The notes under the pieces were generated by a model, which was not told the DNA's origin, ran no database searches, and was given only the letters and a program-made list of their open reading frames with translations. Below, in pieces: positions 1-8,023 of a stretch of DNA of 64,000 bases. The number at the start of each line of letters is the position of its first letter. The first letter of the stretch is position 1. Made by a program: the position numbers and the translations under genes. Source of the DNA: JAJAZB01 sp964244295 (lineage in GTDB: Bacteria; Bacteroidota; Bacteroidia; Cytophagales; Spirosomataceae); assembly GCA_964244295.1 (NCBI GenBank), contig CAXTIG010000039.1:1-64000 (forward strand), written 5' to 3'.

Positions 1-1219
1 TTGCCTTCAACCTGTGCAATCTCGTTTTGCTAACCTTTTCCTGAACATCTATAAAACAGGCGGAAAGCATGATCACGAAGGCCAGACCACCCAATATCCA
101 CACGACAAGGGGCAGCATGGTCGGCCCGATCTGATTGGAAAGCTTCCGGCCCAATGCTGCTTCTTTGAGCGGTTGCAGGGCTACCGTAATCTTTTTAGTC
201 TTGAGGGCCGCGTTTTCCTGCGTACCGAATTTATCCAGCGTTGCCTGTACCGATTGAGGATCGCTGGTTTCGGGCAGAACGAGGTACACGTAATTCTGCC
301 AGATGTTTTCCCAACTGTAAAAATTGGGGTCTTTCTTTGGCATTTGGGCTTCCGCCGTGGCGAACGAAATCAACGCTTCAAACCTCAGGTGCGACAATTT
401 CGGGACATCTTTCGCTACACCGGTCACCGTGTAATTCAGCGTATCAAATCGGACGAATTTTCCCAGCGGATCGGCTTCTCCGAATAGTTTTTTCGCCGTC
501 TTTTCGGTCAATACCAACGAGTAGGGTTCTTGCAGGGCGGTGGCTGGATCGCCTTTTAGCAACGGAAATGTAAATACCTTGAAAAAGGAACCATCCGCCC
601 ACAGGGCTTCGAGCGGTAAAGTCGTTTCTCCCACGTGCGCATCGCCGCCAAACCCATTCCGGAGAATCGTTACGTCTTCCACACCGGCGAGCGATTCCTT
701 AATCTTGTTTCCGGCCTTTACCGACGTAGAAGCGAGATCCATGGCGGGCTGATCCCGGTCTTGGTACGTCGTAATCACTCGGTAGATCCGATCCTTCTTC
801 GTTTGAAAGTCATCGTACGAGCGTAAGTCGGTGACAAAAGCAATCACGAGCAGCCCCACCGACATACTGACGGCCAACCCGATGATGTTGATGAAGGAAA
901 ATAACTTGTTGCGCACCAGACTGCGCCGGGAGGTTTTGAGGTAGCTGCCGATCATGATCCAATGGATGAAAAGGGTGAAGAATTCGGGCTTGCGGACCGT
1001 GTAGGGCCGGAGAAATTTCAGAACATCGACGACGTAAATCAGCCGGGCGCGGGTGGCTCCTTTGGCTTTCAGGTTGCGCTCGAAGTACTCGTTCAGATCG
1101 CCCTGCAAATCTTCGAGTACCCTGGGGCGGCAATACCAGCGAAGCAGCCGCTGCGCCCAGCGGGGCGGTTCTGCGGCGCGGTTCTCCGTCGGAACGGCTC
1201 GGTGGGTCGGGGTTTTCAT
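1..1219 (-). CDS. FtsX-type ABC transporter permease, partial (3' part cut by window edge)
   Basis: The reading frame stays open from ATG at 1219 to the window edge (406 codons, no stop seen), so only the N-terminal half of a roughly 800-residue permease is present. The N-terminus has a soluble prefix (PRWAQRLLRWYC, EDLQGDLNEYF) typical of the permeases that pair with PadR regulators in Cytophagales. A first membrane segment follows (about residues 105-126, IIGLAVSMSVGLLVIAF), then a MacB-like periplasmic domain, then a second membrane segment near residues 367-387 (GGLAFVIMLSACF). The start overlaps the padR stop as ATGA, so the two genes are co-transcribed. Such permeases are thought to act in export or envelope stress; the substrate cannot be read here. 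After LSACF the sequence stops resembling the family, which normally continues NYTNLS, so the last 50 bases of the edge are suspicious. Confidence 0.8.
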   Translation of the reverse strand, partial: MKTPTHRAVPTENRAAEPPRWAQRLLRWYCRPRVLEDLQGDLNEYFERNLKAKGATRARLIYVVDVLKFLRPYTVRKPEFFTLFIHWIMIGSYLKTSRRSLVRNKLFSFINIIGLAVSMSVGLLVIAFVTDLRSYDDFQTKKDRIYRVITTYQDRDQPAMDLASTSVKAGNKIKESLAGVEDVTILRNGFGGDAHVGETTLPLEALWADGSFFKVFTFPLLKGDPATALQEPYSLVLTEKTAKKLFGEADPLGKFVRFDTLNYTVTGVAKDVPKLSHLRFEALISFATAEAQMPKKDPNFYSWENIWQNYVYLVLPETSDPQSVQATLDKFGTQENAALKTKKITVALQPLKEAALGRKLSNQIGPTMLPLVVWILGGLAFVIMLSACFIDVQEKVSKTRLHRLKA

Positions 1220-1551
1220 AGGGAACCTTCCAGGTTAAAGCCGGGGATGAGGCGCCAGAGCGATTCGCGGATGTCTTTGGCGTGGGTCAGGGCCACTTTC
1301 CCCGTGTGAGTAACTTCGTAAAAGCGTTTGCGTTTGCCCCCCCGGGCGCTGGTCGCTTCGCCCAACCGGCTTTTTACCAGGCCCTTTTCTTCCAGCCGGT
1401 TCAACACGGCGTGAACCACGCCCAGCCGGGCATCCCGGCCGGTGTGTTTTCCCAACTCATCGCAAATGGCCACGCTGTACGCCTCACTCACCAGGGCGGC
1501 AATCGTGAGCAGCACCAATTCTTCAAATTCTCCCAGGTTGGTTCCCTTCAT
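1216..1551 (-). CDS. PadR family transcriptional regulator
   Basis: The 111-residue protein begins MKGTNLGEFEELVLLTI and shows the PadR winged-helix pattern: helix-turn-helix near residues 20-50, a RLEEKGLVKS recognition and wing region near residues 52-61, and a basic wing with GGKRKRFYEVT around residues 70-81. Length and layout are those of short PadR proteins (about 110 residues). Its TGA overlaps the ATG of the permease downstream, a pairing seen repeatedly in Spirosoma-like genomes where PadR probably represses the permease. A palindrome upstream (1597-1609) is a plausible self-operator. The family assignment is firm; the effector is unknown. Confidence 0.88.
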   Translation of the reverse strand: MKGTNLGEFEELVLLTIAALVSEAYSVAICDELGKHTGRDARLGVVHAVLNRLEEKGLVKSRLGEATSARGGKRKRFYEVTHTGKVALTHAKDIRESLWRLIPGFNLEGSL

Positions 1552-1593
1552 GGAGTCGCTAGCTTAGCGGTTATGATTTATTAACTCCGTAAA

Positions 1594-1636
1594 TGTATGT
1601 AAAACACATTTGTTAATTCTTTATTTGTATGTAAAA
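1594..1636 (-). promoter_or_regulatory. Candidate PadR operator region
   Basis: Upstream of padR lies ATGT-aaaac-ACAT (1597-1609), a palindrome of the ATGT/ACAT type described for PadR proteins. The 11-base word TGTATGTAAAA occurs twice in direct orientation (1594-1604 and 1626-1636), 32 bases apart, about three helical turns. The position, 40-85 bases before the padR start, fits autoregulation. The repeats are seen directly; the operator role is inferred. Confidence 0.45.
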
Positions 1637-1719
1637 AATTTGCCTGAAAAATAATGCGTGTCTTGAGCCGGTCGGTGACTACGGCCCGGCTTAATTCCCT
1701 CAGGGGTGGTACAGTACGC

Positions 1720-1764
1720 AAAATGGGAGGCGACGCTGCGTTTGACAGCGTCACCTCCCATTTT
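1720..1764 (-). terminator. Strong bidirectional hairpin terminator
   Basis: A 19-bp stem (1720-1738 with 1746-1764, one G:T pair) encloses a 7-base loop. The stem begins with AAAA and ends with TTTT, so it can end transcription in both directions. It lies about 40 bases beyond the stop of the SulP gene, whose transcription comes from the right, and separates that operon from the padR promoter region. Confidence 0.75.
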
Positions 1765-1803
1765 GTATTTTACCGCTACACGTGCCTCGGCCGGAGCCTT
1801 CGC

Positions 1804-3216
1804 TCATACTTCCAGCGAGTGCTCCGGCTTGGTTTCGGTTTGTTTGTTACGCCCCTTCATAAACTTCGTCGCGATGAAGTAGATCACCATCGCCGAGAGT
1901 ACCCCGGTCAGGAAGTCGGTCAGGGGTACCATCACGGCGGTGTACACCATCATGGCCAGTTCAAACTTGCCGGAATGCCGGATTTCCCGGATTTCGGAGG
2001 GTTTAATCATGTTGCTGGCCACCCACACCAGAATCCCGCCGATGCAGGCCATGGGAATCAACTCCAGGTACTGGGCCAGGTAGTACGCCATCGTCAGTTT
2101 CAGCACGGCCTTGAAGTACCCGGCCAGGGGCGTCACGGCCCCGGCTTTGATGCTGGTGGCGGTTCGGGCCAACGCGCCCGTGCAGGGGAATCCCTGCACC
2201 AGCGGCGTGATGATCTGCACCAGGCCCTGCCCAAAGAATTCCTTGTCGGGGTTGAAGGGGGTTCGGTGGTTGTTGGCCAGTTTGTCGGCCATGGTCGAGC
2301 ACAAAATGCTTTCCACCCCCGACACGAACACGATGGCCCCGACGAAGTAAAGCACGTCGAGCAAAACCCCGGCGCTCCACCCCGGCAGGGAGGGAGCCGT
2401 GAAGACGAAGAAATTATTGGGAATGGACCCGTAAATGTCCCGCACCAACACGATGCCTTTGTCGGCCAGCACCGTGGCCGAGAGCACCGTAGCCAGCGTT
2501 ATGGCCAACACCGGACCAGGAATAAAGATCGATATCCGCAGGGCACCTTTCGTCACCACGAAGGTCAATATCCCCAGAAAAATGGACCACCCGTTGATTT
2601 TGTCCAGATTCTGAAAGGCCGCACGCAGGTTTCCGAGTAGCCCCCCCTTGATGTCTTCGTCCTGCCCCAGCAAGCTGGCAAACGACTCGATGCCCAGGAT
2701 GTCTTCCAGGTTGGTGAGCGCAATAGCAACGGCAATGCCAATGGTAAACCCGACGATAATTGAGTTAGGCACCCGTTTGGCGTACCGGCCAAAGCCGTAG
2801 GTGCCCATGACGATGAGGATGAGGCCAGCCAGGATGGAAACCAGCACCAGAAAACCGTGAGCGGTGGCGAAGTCACCGCCGTTGGCCGGGCCGTACTTGG
2901 TAATCAACCCGGCGATAACCGGGATAAACGCGGCGGTAGGGCCGTAAACCTGGTATTTTGAACCGCCGAACGTGCGCCCCACCACGCAGGCCAGCGCCCC
3001 AGCGATGATGCCGTTTTCGGGCCGCATCCCCATGGCCATCGCAAACCCCATGGCCATGGGGATGGCCGTCATGGCCACGATCAGGCCCGCGCTGAAGTCC
3101 CGGTACACGGTTTTGGCCCAGTTGTTCCGGGTCAGGTCTTCCCAACGGGAATCGAAAAACGTGAAAAACAACTTCCACCGGCCCTGCGGTGTGGTTGGAA
3201 AAGCAGATTTTGTCAT
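1804..3216 (-). CDS. SulP family inorganic anion transporter
   Basis: The protein is a polytopic membrane protein of about 470 residues with the SulP signature: MTAIPMAMGFAMAMG in an early helix, GRTFGGSKYQVYGPTAAF in the substrate region, and about 10-12 hydrophobic helices. I chose ATG at 3216 (MTKSAFPTTP) because it overlaps the TGA of the upstream gene as ATGA; the frame extends 22 codons further up but into that gene. There is no obvious STAS domain at the short C-terminus, so this is the shorter form of the family, often annotated as sulfate permease though substrates may be sulfate, bicarbonate or other anions. It forms an operon with the stress-protein-like gene upstream. Confidence 0.88.
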   Translation of the reverse strand: MTKSAFPTTPQGRWKLFFTFFDSRWEDLTRNNWAKTVYRDFSAGLIVAMTAIPMAMGFAMAMGMRPENGIIAGALACVVGRTFGGSKYQVYGPTAAFIPVIAGLITKYGPANGGDFATAHGFLVLVSILAGLILIVMGTYGFGRYAKRVPNSIIVGFTIGIAVAIALTNLEDILGIESFASLLGQDEDIKGGLLGNLRAAFQNLDKINGWSIFLGILTFVVTKGALRISIFIPGPVLAITLATVLSATVLADKGIVLVRDIYGSIPNNFFVFTAPSLPGWSAGVLLDVLYFVGAIVFVSGVESILCSTMADKLANNHRTPFNPDKEFFGQGLVQIITPLVQGFPCTGALARTATSIKAGAVTPLAGYFKAVLKLTMAYYLAQYLELIPMACIGGILVWVASNMIKPSEIREIRHSGKFELAMMVYTAVMVPLTDFLTGVLSAMVIYFIATKFMKGRNKQTETKPEHSLEV

Positions 3217-3707
3217 AAAAATGAATGAAAAAATAAGGCTTCCAGTTTGTCTTTTTCGGAAGAAATTTCCTTCTGATTCCACTCCAATTTATGGTGGGGA
3301 ATCTTCCCACGAATGATGTAGGGTGTGGAATCGAAGGCCCGGTTACGCGTGTGTAATTTGTACGAACCGCAGTAGTAGATTTCGTCGACGTTCAAGGTGT
3401 TGAGGACTGAATCAAAAGCGGATTGAGCGTGCCCGTGAAATAATTCTACCCCCAGTCGGTTAATTTTTTCCCCGAATCGGTTTTTCAGAATGGTAAGCGC
3501 TTCCCTGAAGTCGTCACTCATCAAGTCATTGACAATCCGATTTGGTGAATAAAACAGTAATTCGGTAATGGAATTGTCAGGCACTGCGCAGTAGAGTAGC
3601 ACGACATCGACGTGTGATTCAGCCGTATGTTCGAGCGCTAACTTTAGCGTCGTGAGCGAAGCCACGCGAAAATCAGTTGGAATCAAGATCGTTTTGGTTG
3701 TCGTCAT
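3213..3707 (-). CDS. Universal-stress-protein-like protein
   Basis: The 164-residue protein begins MTTTKTILIPTDF, which matches the first beta strand and loop of the UspA fold, followed by a helix (LTTLKLALEHTAE) and a hydrophobic strand VDVVLLYC. The second half is less typical and I do not see the GxxG nucleotide loop of ATP-binding members, so it may be a non-nucleotide-binding or divergent member. The stop overlaps the start of the SulP transporter (ATGA), so it probably works with or regulates that transporter, an association known for SulP-type permeases. It diverges from the two-component system at 4059-6124. Confidence 0.6.
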   Translation of the reverse strand: MTTTKTILIPTDFRVASLTTLKLALEHTAESHVDVVLLYCAVPDNSITELLFYSPNRIVNDLMSDDFREALTILKNRFGEKINRLGVELFHGHAQSAFDSVLNTLNVDEIYYCGSYKLHTRNRAFDSTPYIIRGKIPHHKLEWNQKEISSEKDKLEALFFHSFL

Positions 3708-4058
3708 GCCCTAGTCGGAACTGGGTTGGGCACCAAAGGTCTTTATGCGGAATTAGAGCGCATTAAGAAGAGGATTAGAATCCGATTAAAATTTAAGGCC
3801 GACCCGTTTTTTTTGCCTTGTCCCGGTATTCAGCCCTGGCACGAGACAGGTTGGCGTACGTCCTCGCCGCATCGGAGAAGCGAGTGGGTGTCCGGCTTGC
3901 CAGGGAAACAAAAAAACGCAGAACACCGGGTAGGGGATGAACCGCACCGACGTTTTTGCCGTTCGTCGGCAGGTGCCACCCGGCAGCGATGGGCCGGACC
4001 CGCCGACCCGACCAGTCACACGCTCCCTCCTGTACGTTACCTAAAACCGACTCGCACC
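3708..4058. other. Divergent intergenic region
   Basis: This 351-base stretch separates the SulP operon (leftward) from the two-component system (rightward). A frame is open through it toward the response regulator (from 3726), but its translation is basic, low in recognisable structure and unlike a receiver domain, so I treat it as non-coding. It presumably holds both promoters, but I could not identify a convincing TAnnTTTG element or operator. Confidence 0.4.
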
Positions 4059-4754
4059 GTGAAATACATTCTGCTCGTGGAGGACGAAATCAGCGTAGTC
4101 AATTTCGTCAAGCGGGGGCTGGCGGAGGAAAATTACGTGGTGTCGGTTGCGTTCGACGGGGCGACCGGGATTCGCATGGCACTCGACGCGGTCTTCGACC
4201 TCATCATTCTGGACATCATGCTGCCCGATAAAAACGGCCTGGACGTTTGCAAGGAACTGCGCAGCACTCATCTCCAGACACCCATTCTGTTTCTCACCGC
4301 ACTGGGCACCTCCGAAAACATCGCGATTGGATTGAATTACGGCGCGGACGACTACCTGGTCAAGCCCTTTAAGTTTATCGAATTGAGCGCCCGGATTAAG
4401 GCGCTTATCCGCCGGTCGAACCGGGTCAGCGAATTCGACGCCAATTCGTACCACGATCAGTATTTCATCGCGGACCTGAACGTGGACGATACCGCAAAAA
4501 CAGTGAAACGAAACGAGAAGATTATCACCCTGACTGCCACAGAATACCGCTTGTTATTGGCCTTGATCAAGAACAAGGGAAAAGTGCTTTCGCGAATGGA
4601 TTTACTAGAAACCGCCTGGGACCTGAACTTCAATTCGGGAACCAACGTCGTTGACGTGTATATCAATTACTTGAGAAAAAAAATCGACTCGGATACCAGT
4701 AACAAGTTAATTCATACCGTGGTGGGTATGGGTTACGTCCTGAAAGAGACATGA
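4059..4754 (+). CDS. OmpR family response regulator
   Basis: From GTG at 4059 the product (231 residues) starts VKYILLVEDE, where family members normally begin, which is why I prefer this start to the longer open frame. The receiver domain has the acidic pair (VEDE), the phosphoacceptor Asp in LIILDIMLPD and the Lys in YLVKPF. The C-terminal half is a winged helix (LTATEYRLLLALIKN, VDVYINYLRKKID, IHTVVGMGYVL), the OmpR/PhoB output domain. Its stop overlaps the kinase start (ATGA). The pair is divergent from the SulP operon, so control of anion uptake is possible but unproven. Confidence 0.9.
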   Translation: MKYILLVEDEISVVNFVKRGLAEENYVVSVAFDGATGIRMALDAVFDLIILDIMLPDKNGLDVCKELRSTHLQTPILFLTALGTSENIAIGLNYGADDYLVKPFKFIELSARIKALIRRSNRVSEFDANSYHDQYFIADLNVDDTAKTVKRNEKIITLTATEYRLLLALIKNKGKVLSRMDLLETAWDLNFNSGTNVVDVYINYLRKKIDSDTSNKLIHTVVGMGYVLKET

Positions 4755-6124
4755 AAACGCAAACCAAAATCGCCGTGTTGCTGGTAGTCGGCAATCTCAC
4801 TCTGCTGGTTATTTTTGGGAGCGGAATTTATGTTTTTCAGAACGAGTACTCGTACGTTGATTTTTACAAGCGCCTGGAAACCAGGGCTACTATTGCCGCC
4901 CGGTACAATTTTAAATTGGATTTGGTGAACGCGGAAAGTTTTAAAACCATCCGCGAGCAGCACCTGGAAAAACTAGAACGGGAACGGGAGTACATAATTG
5001 AAATCAACCCGAACGCTACCCCTGCCCAGGCAACCCGGCTCTACAACTTGCCGCCTTCGCTGATTCAATCCATTCTACGCGAAGGAAAAGCCACGGCAAA
5101 GAAAGGAAACACGCTCTACGCCGGTGTACGCGTCACGGGGAATGAAAAAAACTACGTGATTATCGTATCGGCTGATAATTATTACGCCTCTCACCACCTT
5201 CGGTTTTTAAGAAACATTCTTGGTTTGGGTGTTTTATTTATTTCATTGATTACCGCATCTCTTTCTTTTTATTTTTCAAAATATGTGTTCGATCCAATCA
5301 ATCAGATTACGAATAAAGTAAAACAAATCAGTACTGAAAATATTTACCTGAGACTGCACGAAAAAGAGTATTCTAATGAAATTGCAACGCTGGCCTCAAC
5401 CTTCAACGATTTATTGAACCGAATAGAAACAGCCTTCGAAACGCAGAAAAACTTCATCAGCAATGCTTCACACGAATTGGCGACTCCGCTCACGTCCATC
5501 ATCGGTGAAGCCGAAGTCACGTTGAAGAAAGAACGCCATCCGGCAGACTATGAGATGGCCCTTCACAATATTCTTGCTCAGGCCGAACGACTCGATCAGA
5601 TCACCAAATCGCTGTTGTTTTTAGCGCAGATTGGTTTCAAAGGAAATCAACTGGTTTTTGAACCCATTCGCATTGACGAAATTGTGTGGGAAACCAAAGA
5701 AATGATCGATCGGCTGAACCCTAAAAATGCCATTGCGGTGGACCTGAGCTTCTTGCCCGAAGACCCAAAAAAACTAAGAATAACCGGCAACCGCCAACTG
5801 CTACACCTGGCCCTGGCCAACCTGCTCAACAACGCCTGCAAATATTCTCACAACAAGCCCGTGTCGTTCCACATCGCGGCAACCGATCACCAGGTGGTGC
5901 TGGCCATCGTCGACCAGGGGGTGGGGATTCCGCCGGAGGAAATCAAATTCATTTTCGATCCGTTCTTTCGGGCATCCAATGCGCACGTGTTCGAGGGCTA
6001 CGGAATCGGACTTCCGTTGGCCAGAAACATCGTTAAACTCCACAACGGGAGCCTCGCCGTATCGTCTGTCGTTGGCAACGGTACTTCCGTACAAATCAAA
6101 TTTCCTTCACTGGGCGAGCAGTAA
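4751..6124 (+). CDS. Sensor histidine kinase (HAMP-HisKA-HATPase)
   Basis: This 457-residue protein has a membrane helix at residues 7-28, a sensor region of about 125 residues outside the membrane, a second helix at about 152-175, then HAMP. The phosphoacceptor is His241 in NASHELATPLTS (the usual R after H-E-L is A here, T instead of K/R in the following position). N box LANLLNNACKYS, G1 box DQGVGIPP, F box FDPFFRA and G2 box GYGIGLPLA are all present, so the enzyme should be active. It is translationally coupled to the OmpR-type regulator. The signal sensed is not evident. Confidence 0.9.
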   Translation: MKTQTKIAVLLVVGNLTLLVIFGSGIYVFQNEYSYVDFYKRLETRATIAARYNFKLDLVNAESFKTIREQHLEKLEREREYIIEINPNATPAQATRLYNLPPSLIQSILREGKATAKKGNTLYAGVRVTGNEKNYVIIVSADNYYASHHLRFLRNILGLGVLFISLITASLSFYFSKYVFDPINQITNKVKQISTENIYLRLHEKEYSNEIATLASTFNDLLNRIETAFETQKNFISNASHELATPLTSIIGEAEVTLKKERHPADYEMALHNILAQAERLDQITKSLLFLAQIGFKGNQLVFEPIRIDEIVWETKEMIDRLNPKNAIAVDLSFLPEDPKKLRITGNRQLLHLALANLLNNACKYSHNKPVSFHIAATDHQVVLAIVDQGVGIPPEEIKFIFDPFFRASNAHVFEGYGIGLPLARNIVKLHNGSLAVSSVVGNGTSVQIKFPSLGEQ

Positions 6125-6187
6125 CGTCGGCGCCTCGCTCGCACCGATTTGCAATCGGTGCGTCTGTGGTTTTGCGTCTCCGACGCC
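6125..6187. repeat. Palindromic repeat with AATCGGTG / CGTCTCCGAC words
   Basis: A perfect 10-bp stem CGCACCGATT / AATCGGTGCG (6140-6149 and 6153-6162, loop TGC) is followed by CGTCTCCGAC at 6175-6184. The order AATCGGTG, about 15 bases, CGTCTCCGAC recurs inverted at 61721-61757, so this is a dispersed repeat. It sits between the convergent kinase and nhaD genes and could also act as a terminator. Confidence 0.55.
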
Positions 6188-6195
6188 TTTTTTCT

Positions 6196-7482
6196 TCAGT
6201 GCAACACCTCATAAATCCCCAAATATGCCAGCGCCCCCGCCGCATAGCCCAGCAGGGCCAGCCAACTGATGCGCCGCAAGTACCAGAGAAAATCCAGCTT
6301 TTCGAGGCCCATCACGGCCACACCAGCCGCCGACCCGATGATGAGAATGCTGCCGCCCGTTCCGGCACAGTAGGCCAAAAATTCCCAGAGTTTGGCATCG
6401 GCGGGAAACTCCACCAGCGGGTACATCCCCATCGAAGCGGCCACCAGGGGCACGTTGTCGATCACCGCCGAGGCCAGGCCAATCACCACCACGATGAGGT
6501 CCTGATTGCCGAGGCCATCATCCAGGCCGCTCGCCAGCGCGCGCAGTAATCCGGTCGCTTCGAGGGCACCGATGGCGAGGAGGATGCCCAGGAAAAACAG
6601 GATGCTCGGCGTGTCGATGCGGGTCAGGGCGTAGGCCGCCGTGAGGGGCTCTTTGGCTTCGTCGTCTTTGCCGCTGTGCAGAATTTCCGACACCACCCAC
6701 ATCACGCCCAGCGCCAGTAGCATTCCCAGGTAGGGCGGCAGGTGAGTGACCGTTTTGAAAACCGGCACGAACAGCAACATTCCCATCCCCAGCCCAAGCA
6801 TCACGTTGCTTTCGAAGGTGCGAATGGGCACCGCGTCGTCGTTGGCAGGCAGCAGCGCAGAACGTTCGAGCGAACCTTTTAGGGTATAACTCAGGTAGGC
6901 CAGTGGCACCAGCAGCGACACGAGGCTGGGGATGAATAATTCTTTCATGATATTCATCGCCGTGATTTGTCCCCCGATCCAGAGCATCGTCGTGGTCACG
7001 TCGCCCAGTGGCGACCAGGCCCCGCCCGCGTTGGCGGCGATGATGACCACGCCCGCGTAGAGGCGGCGGGTTTCGTCGTTGCGGATGAGTTTGCGCAGGA
7101 GCGACACCATCACGATGGCCGCCGTGAGGTTGTCGAGCACCGCCGACAGAAAAAAAGCAAGCATCGACACCAGCCAGAGTAAGGTGCGGGCGTTGGTGGT
7201 GGTGATGCGGCGGGTAATGGCCTGGAAGCCGTCGTGGGCATCGATGAGTTCGACCACGGTCATGGCGGCCAGCAGGAAGAACAGAATTTCGGCCACGCCG
7301 ATGAGGTGTTCGCCCAATTCGCTGCTAACGTGCTCAGGAGCCTGGTCGCTGCCGAGAGCGTAAATCGTCCAGCAGAGTACGCCCGTGAGCAAGGCCGAGG
7401 CCGTTTTATTCAGGCGAATCGGGTGCTCAAACGCGATGGCCAGGTACCCCACCACGAACACGACCACGAGAGAAACTACCAT
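6196..7482 (-). CDS. nhaD: NhaD-type sodium:proton antiporter
   Basis: The 428-residue product is almost wholly hydrophobic with 10-12 helices. The central part (AEILFFLLAAMTVVELIDAH, FLSAVLDNLTAAIVMVSLL, ANAGGAWSPLGDVTTTMLW) matches the NhaD family, including the conserved DNLT and GAWSPLGDVTT segments that take part in ion binding in this group. A second inverted half repeats the pattern (SAVIDNVPLVAASMGM). It would exchange Na+ or Li+ for H+ at the inner membrane. It stands alone, with starts facing a small HExxH protein gene on the other strand. Confidence 0.9.
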   Translation of the reverse strand: MVVSLVVVFVVGYLAIAFEHPIRLNKTASALLTGVLCWTIYALGSDQAPEHVSSELGEHLIGVAEILFFLLAAMTVVELIDAHDGFQAITRRITTTNARTLLWLVSMLAFFLSAVLDNLTAAIVMVSLLRKLIRNDETRRLYAGVVIIAANAGGAWSPLGDVTTTMLWIGGQITAMNIMKELFIPSLVSLLVPLAYLSYTLKGSLERSALLPANDDAVPIRTFESNVMLGLGMGMLLFVPVFKTVTHLPPYLGMLLALGVMWVVSEILHSGKDDEAKEPLTAAYALTRIDTPSILFFLGILLAIGALEATGLLRALASGLDDGLGNQDLIVVVIGLASAVIDNVPLVAASMGMYPLVEFPADAKLWEFLAYCAGTGGSILIIGSAAGVAVMGLEKLDFLWYLRRISWLALLGYAAGALAYLGIYEVLH

Positions 7483-7533
7483 GAAAAGAATGAAAAAAGT
7501 AGAGTTGAACTCGCGTAAAACTACGGAAACCGC

Positions 7534-7866
7534 ATGAAGCAGCGGCGGTTTGTCCTCTACTTCGTCGTTCGGTGGCCGTCTTTACGGGTCAAAGGCATGG
7601 CGCTTTGGCCGTTTATTCTGGTGCAGCGGGGTAATCCCAGCGCCCGGCTGCTCAACCACGAGCGCATCCACCACCGCCAGCAACTCGAATTACTTCTGCT
7701 GCCATTTTACGTCTGGTATATCCTCGAATACGCCTACCACCGCTGGCGCGGCTTCGACCACTACGACGCATACCGGGCCATCCGCTTCGAGCGCGAGGCG
7801 TACCGGCACGAGGGGGATTTGGAGTATTTGAAAAAACGGCGGTTTTGGGGGTTTTTGAGGGGGTAG
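7534..7866 (+). CDS. Small HExxH-containing membrane-associated protein
   Basis: The 110-residue protein has a hydrophobic N-terminal stretch (GMALWPFILV), then H42-E43-R-I-H46 in NHERIHHRQQ, a hydrophobic segment LLLLPFYVWYI and a downstream Glu (E65 in LEYAY). HExxH with a later Glu is the zinc-metallopeptidase signature, and the size and layout resemble a conserved unknown family of Bacteroidetes. Whether it is a real peptidase or a structural relic of one is open. ATG at 7534 starts 51 bases from the divergent nhaD start. No function is assigned. Confidence 0.7.
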   Translation: MKQRRFVLYFVVRWPSLRVKGMALWPFILVQRGNPSARLLNHERIHHRQQLELLLLPFYVWYILEYAYHRWRGFDHYDAYRAIRFEREAYRHEGDLEYLKKRRFWGFLRG

Positions 7867-7884
7867 GAGTTTGGTACATCGGGT

Positions 7885-8007
7885 TGTCATCCTGAGCGCA
7901 GCGAAGGACCTCGTTGGACGACCGGATAATTGGCCGGTGACCCAGCGGTAGCTAACCTCAAACTATCTGGTCGTCCAACGAGGTTCTTCGCTGCGCTCAG
8001 AATGACA
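7885..8007. repeat. Long inverted repeat, TGTCAT...CTCGTTGG family
   Basis: The arms 7885-7923 and 7969-8007 are complementary over 39 bases with a few mismatches; the loop is 45 bases. The arm starts TGTCATCC, has the middle word GAGCGCAGCGAA and ends CTCGTTGG. The element at 57152-57274 has the same arms. It lies between convergent genes. Confidence 0.85.
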
Positions 8008-8023
8008 GAGCGGACGTGTAATT

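Noticed and set aside
1654..2640. 328-codon frame opposite the SulP gene
   Set aside because: It is a His/Gly/Gln-rich shadow of the SulP coding strand with no domain features. Similar long antisense frames opposite crtI, PurK, cusA, the TonB receptors and the sugar dehydrogenase were rejected for the same reason.
3726..4058. Upstream extension of the response regulator frame (111 codons)
   Set aside because: The translation is basic and low in structure, while the receiver domain begins exactly at GTG 4059.
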